DNA of 20,308 bases, from positions 1-20,308 of the IMG/VR virus record IMGVR_UViG_3300023179_000620, one strand, 5' to 3'. The DNA is from a virus. Position numbers and translations under genes: made by a program. Numbering within the stretch: position 1 is the first letter of the stretch; every line of letters begins with the position of its first letter. Below are positions 18,973 to 20,308 of the stretch, piece after piece. The notes beneath the pieces are model-generated. The model did not search any database. It was given only the letters and a program-made list of their open reading frames with translations, and was not told the origin of the DNA.

Positions 18973-19166
18973 TGTGCCACCTCGCTCCACTCAGAGAGAT
19001 CCGCCATTGCCTCGAGATCTCCACCACGCTTGATGTAATCGATCCCACCATCGGTGAAGATCGCCTTGCACTCACACCACACGAAATCGTGCCGGTGCTT
19101 CGATTCGATCACGGTGTTGCACTTGAGGCAACGAACCACGTTACGCAGCAATTTTCGCTCGCTCAT
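18969..19166 (-). CDS. Zinc-ribbon phage protein (DUF7695-like), 65 aa
   Basis: CLKC (~13-16) and CEC (~31-33), with ESKHRHDFVWC between, then FTDGGIDYIKRGG. The C-C ... H-D-F ... C-x-C, DGG-x-x-Y pattern matches a small phage family I associate with the name DUF7695; function unknown. A strong GGGAGG precedes the ATG. It overlaps the previous gene's end by 26 bp and the next gene's start by 4 bp. Confidence 0.7.
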   Translation of the reverse strand: MSERKLLRNVVRCLKCNTVIESKHRHDFVWCECKAIFTDGGIDYIKRGGDLEAMADLSEWSEVAQ

Positions 19167-19890
19167 CGTTTCCTCCCTTCTCGGAAATCATCACATCACC
19201 ATTGATCCACGAGAGGCGCCCCATGGAATCGCTCTGGGCGATCATCATCCTACCCTCGTTCTCGATGATGTACACGGTGGGCGGATAGTAGTACGGGTGA
19301 ACATATTGGGAACCCCTCTCCTCCCTGATGCGATCGAGTTGCACCTGGAGGCGATCCTGGATTGCCCGATGCAGGATCCGCTCATACACACAGTACATCC
19401 GGTGGAGGCGGTTGGCCCTGTGCTCCATCCGGCCGATCTCTCGTCCACCTTCTTCGTACTTGATCACCACCATCTTCTCGGGGTTTCGGCCGCCCTCGAT
19501 CAGCTCCTTCGCGAGCCGAACGGGATCCTCGTGGGAGATGCCGCCGCGCTCGTAACGAAGAATCCAATCTGGTTCCGTGAACACGTAGAGGGAATCCTTG
19601 GGCTCGAGCCCGCGGGCCTCGTGGGCGAGCTTCAGGGTACCCCACAGTACACCGTTGGCGATCTTCCACATCTCGTTGATCTCTGCCATCCGCTTCTCGA
19701 GTGCGCGCCAGTTCAGGATCACCTCGGGCTTCACGCCTGGGTAGGAAGAGGCGGGGCGGTTGTACGGATGTGCCGTGTAGATCCGCCGGGAACGTTCGGC
19801 CATGATCTTCTGCGCCTTCGTGGGGCGCTTGGGAAGCACAAAGGCCGGCTTGTAATCGGGGATAAGATCATCGATGTTGAAAGTTTGCAT
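19141..19890 (-). CDS. Hypothetical phage protein, 249 aa
   Basis: The start ATG at 19890 overlaps the upstream stop (TGATG); an in-frame extension upstream was rejected because it lies in the neighbour's coding region. Mostly helical and basic (KRPTKAQKIMAERSRRIYTAHPYNRP; LEKRMAEINEMWKIANG), with a central mixed region (SLYVFTEPDWILRYERGG) and a C-terminal long helix (ILHRAIQDRLQVQLDRIREE) followed by strands (TVYIIENEGRMMIA). No recognised family; not a membrane protein. The high G+C matches its neighbours. Confidence 0.65.
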   Translation of the reverse strand: MQTFNIDDLIPDYKPAFVLPKRPTKAQKIMAERSRRIYTAHPYNRPASSYPGVKPEVILNWRALEKRMAEINEMWKIANGVLWGTLKLAHEARGLEPKDSLYVFTEPDWILRYERGGISHEDPVRLAKELIEGGRNPEKMVVIKYEEGGREIGRMEHRANRLHRMYCVYERILHRAIQDRLQVQLDRIREERGSQYVHPYYYPPTVYIIENEGRMMIAQSDSMGRLSWINGDVMISEKGGNDERAKIAA

Positions 19891-20228
19891 CACAGCTTGC
19901 CTTTGTGGTTCATCGCACCGGATTGCGTAACGGTGCGGAAGTTGATGCCGGGATTCACAGAAGTATGAGATCCAAGCTGGCACTCTTTTCCGCGAAATAG
20001 CCCGGAATTATTCTGAAAATATGCCTTGTAGGTTTCGCGATCGGATTTGTTGTTGAATGCCAGGATCGCGATGGAGGCCATCTTGCCATCGCCAGAGGAA
20101 ACACCGAGGTACCGGGGAACATCCTCACCGGTGCACTCGGGGCACTCGTTGATGCGCCCGCCAACTCGGCGCTTCGCAGGGGAATCGGTATCGAAGGTGC
20201 CTTCACAGTGGATGCATTCACGAATCAT
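19890..20228 (-). CDS. Zinc-ribbon phage protein, 112 aa
   Basis: Starts at ATG 20228 with GAGG ~7 nt upstream; a longer in-frame extension runs through promoter P7 and was rejected. CIHC (~5-8) and CPEC (~29-32) form a four-cysteine zinc ribbon. The rest (ASIAILAFNNKSDRETYKAYFQ ... NSGLFRGKECQLG) matches no family I recognise; the tail with SHTSVNPGINFRTV is polar. First gene of the unit running down to 16.7 kb. Unlike P1-P6, its mRNA would have a normal leader (~28 nt) and a usable Shine-Dalgarno sequence. Confidence 0.7.
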   Translation of the reverse strand: MIRECIHCEGTFDTDSPAKRRVGGRINECPECTGEDVPRYLGVSSGDGKMASIAILAFNNKSDRETYKAYFQNNSGLFRGKECQLGSHTSVNPGINFRTVTQSGAMNHKGKL

Positions 20229-20263
20229 GATAACCTCGAGAACGTTGGGGGTTGAACATCTAT

Positions 20264-20294
20264 AGGATACCATCTCCCGGGTGCACTTTGCACT
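20264..20294 (-). promoter_or_regulatory. Promoter P7 of the 20.2-16.7 kb unit
   Basis: The minus strand reads AGTGCAAAGT (20294-20285), 15 nt, TATCCT (20269-20264), then a 35-nt gap to the ATG. Confidence 0.65.
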
Positions 20295-20308
20295 CAGAAA
20301 GATCATCT

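Overview
The window looks like part of a large double-stranded DNA tailed-phage genome. It has a tail-fibre gene with VGIGT repeats, a GH24 endolysin, an ATP-dependent DNA ligase, a phage sigma factor, three tRNA genes, two PD-(D/E)XK homing-type endonucleases, and many short genes packed with ATGA, GTGA or TGATG overlaps. No plasmid, transposon or CRISPR signature was seen. The host cannot be named from the sequence. A secreted, cysteine-rich FGE/SUMF1-like protein resembles, from memory only, proteins of Myxococcota and Bdellovibrionota-type bacteria.

Layout. A 5'-truncated tail-fibre gene (3-1163, +) converges on a long minus-strand array. From high to low coordinate the minus-strand units are: (a) 20.3-16.7 kb, a zinc-ribbon protein, a helical protein, a second zinc-ribbon protein, a pol-beta-type nucleotidyltransferase and four small phage proteins; (b) 16.6-14.4 kb, seven tightly overlapping small genes, several SH3-like or zinc-binding; (c) 14.4-13.9 kb, two genes sharing an N-terminal tag; (d) 13.9-13.7 kb, one small membrane protein; (e) 13.65-12.2 kb, an endonuclease, tRNA-Asn split by a 192-nt group I intron, a hypothetical gene, tRNA-Ser and tRNA-Lys; (f) 12.1-11.2 kb, a second endonuclease and an FmdB-type zinc ribbon; (g) 10.3-6.7 kb, deaminase, cyclic-phosphate-type receiver protein, two small proteins, a sigma factor lacking region 4.2, a small membrane protein, a separate sigma-4-like HTH protein, a hypothetical protein and a secreted lytic transglycosylase; (h) 6.6-5.7 kb, a secreted cysteine protein and a hypothetical; (i) 5.6-3.3 kb, ligase, a small protein and the FGE-like protein; (j) 3.2-1.2 kb, a metallopeptidase-like/VWA protein and a glycosyltransferase. 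The only other plus-strand gene is the endolysin (10493-11203).

Regulation. Seven minus-strand units are preceded by AGTGYAAAGT (with small deviations), then exactly 15 nt, then TANNNT. This reads as a sigma70-like promoter with a phage-specific -35 element. At several of them the -10 element ends only 6-7 nt before the ATG, which predicts leaderless mRNAs. The best candidates for something new are this promoter family, the apparently split sigma factor encoded beside it, and the very compact IC3-like intron in tRNA-Asn with an endonuclease gene ending inside the tRNA's 5' end. The 7.2-13.7 kb stretch is visibly more A+T-rich than the flanks and holds the sigma genes, tRNAs and endonucleases, consistent with a mosaic accessory segment.
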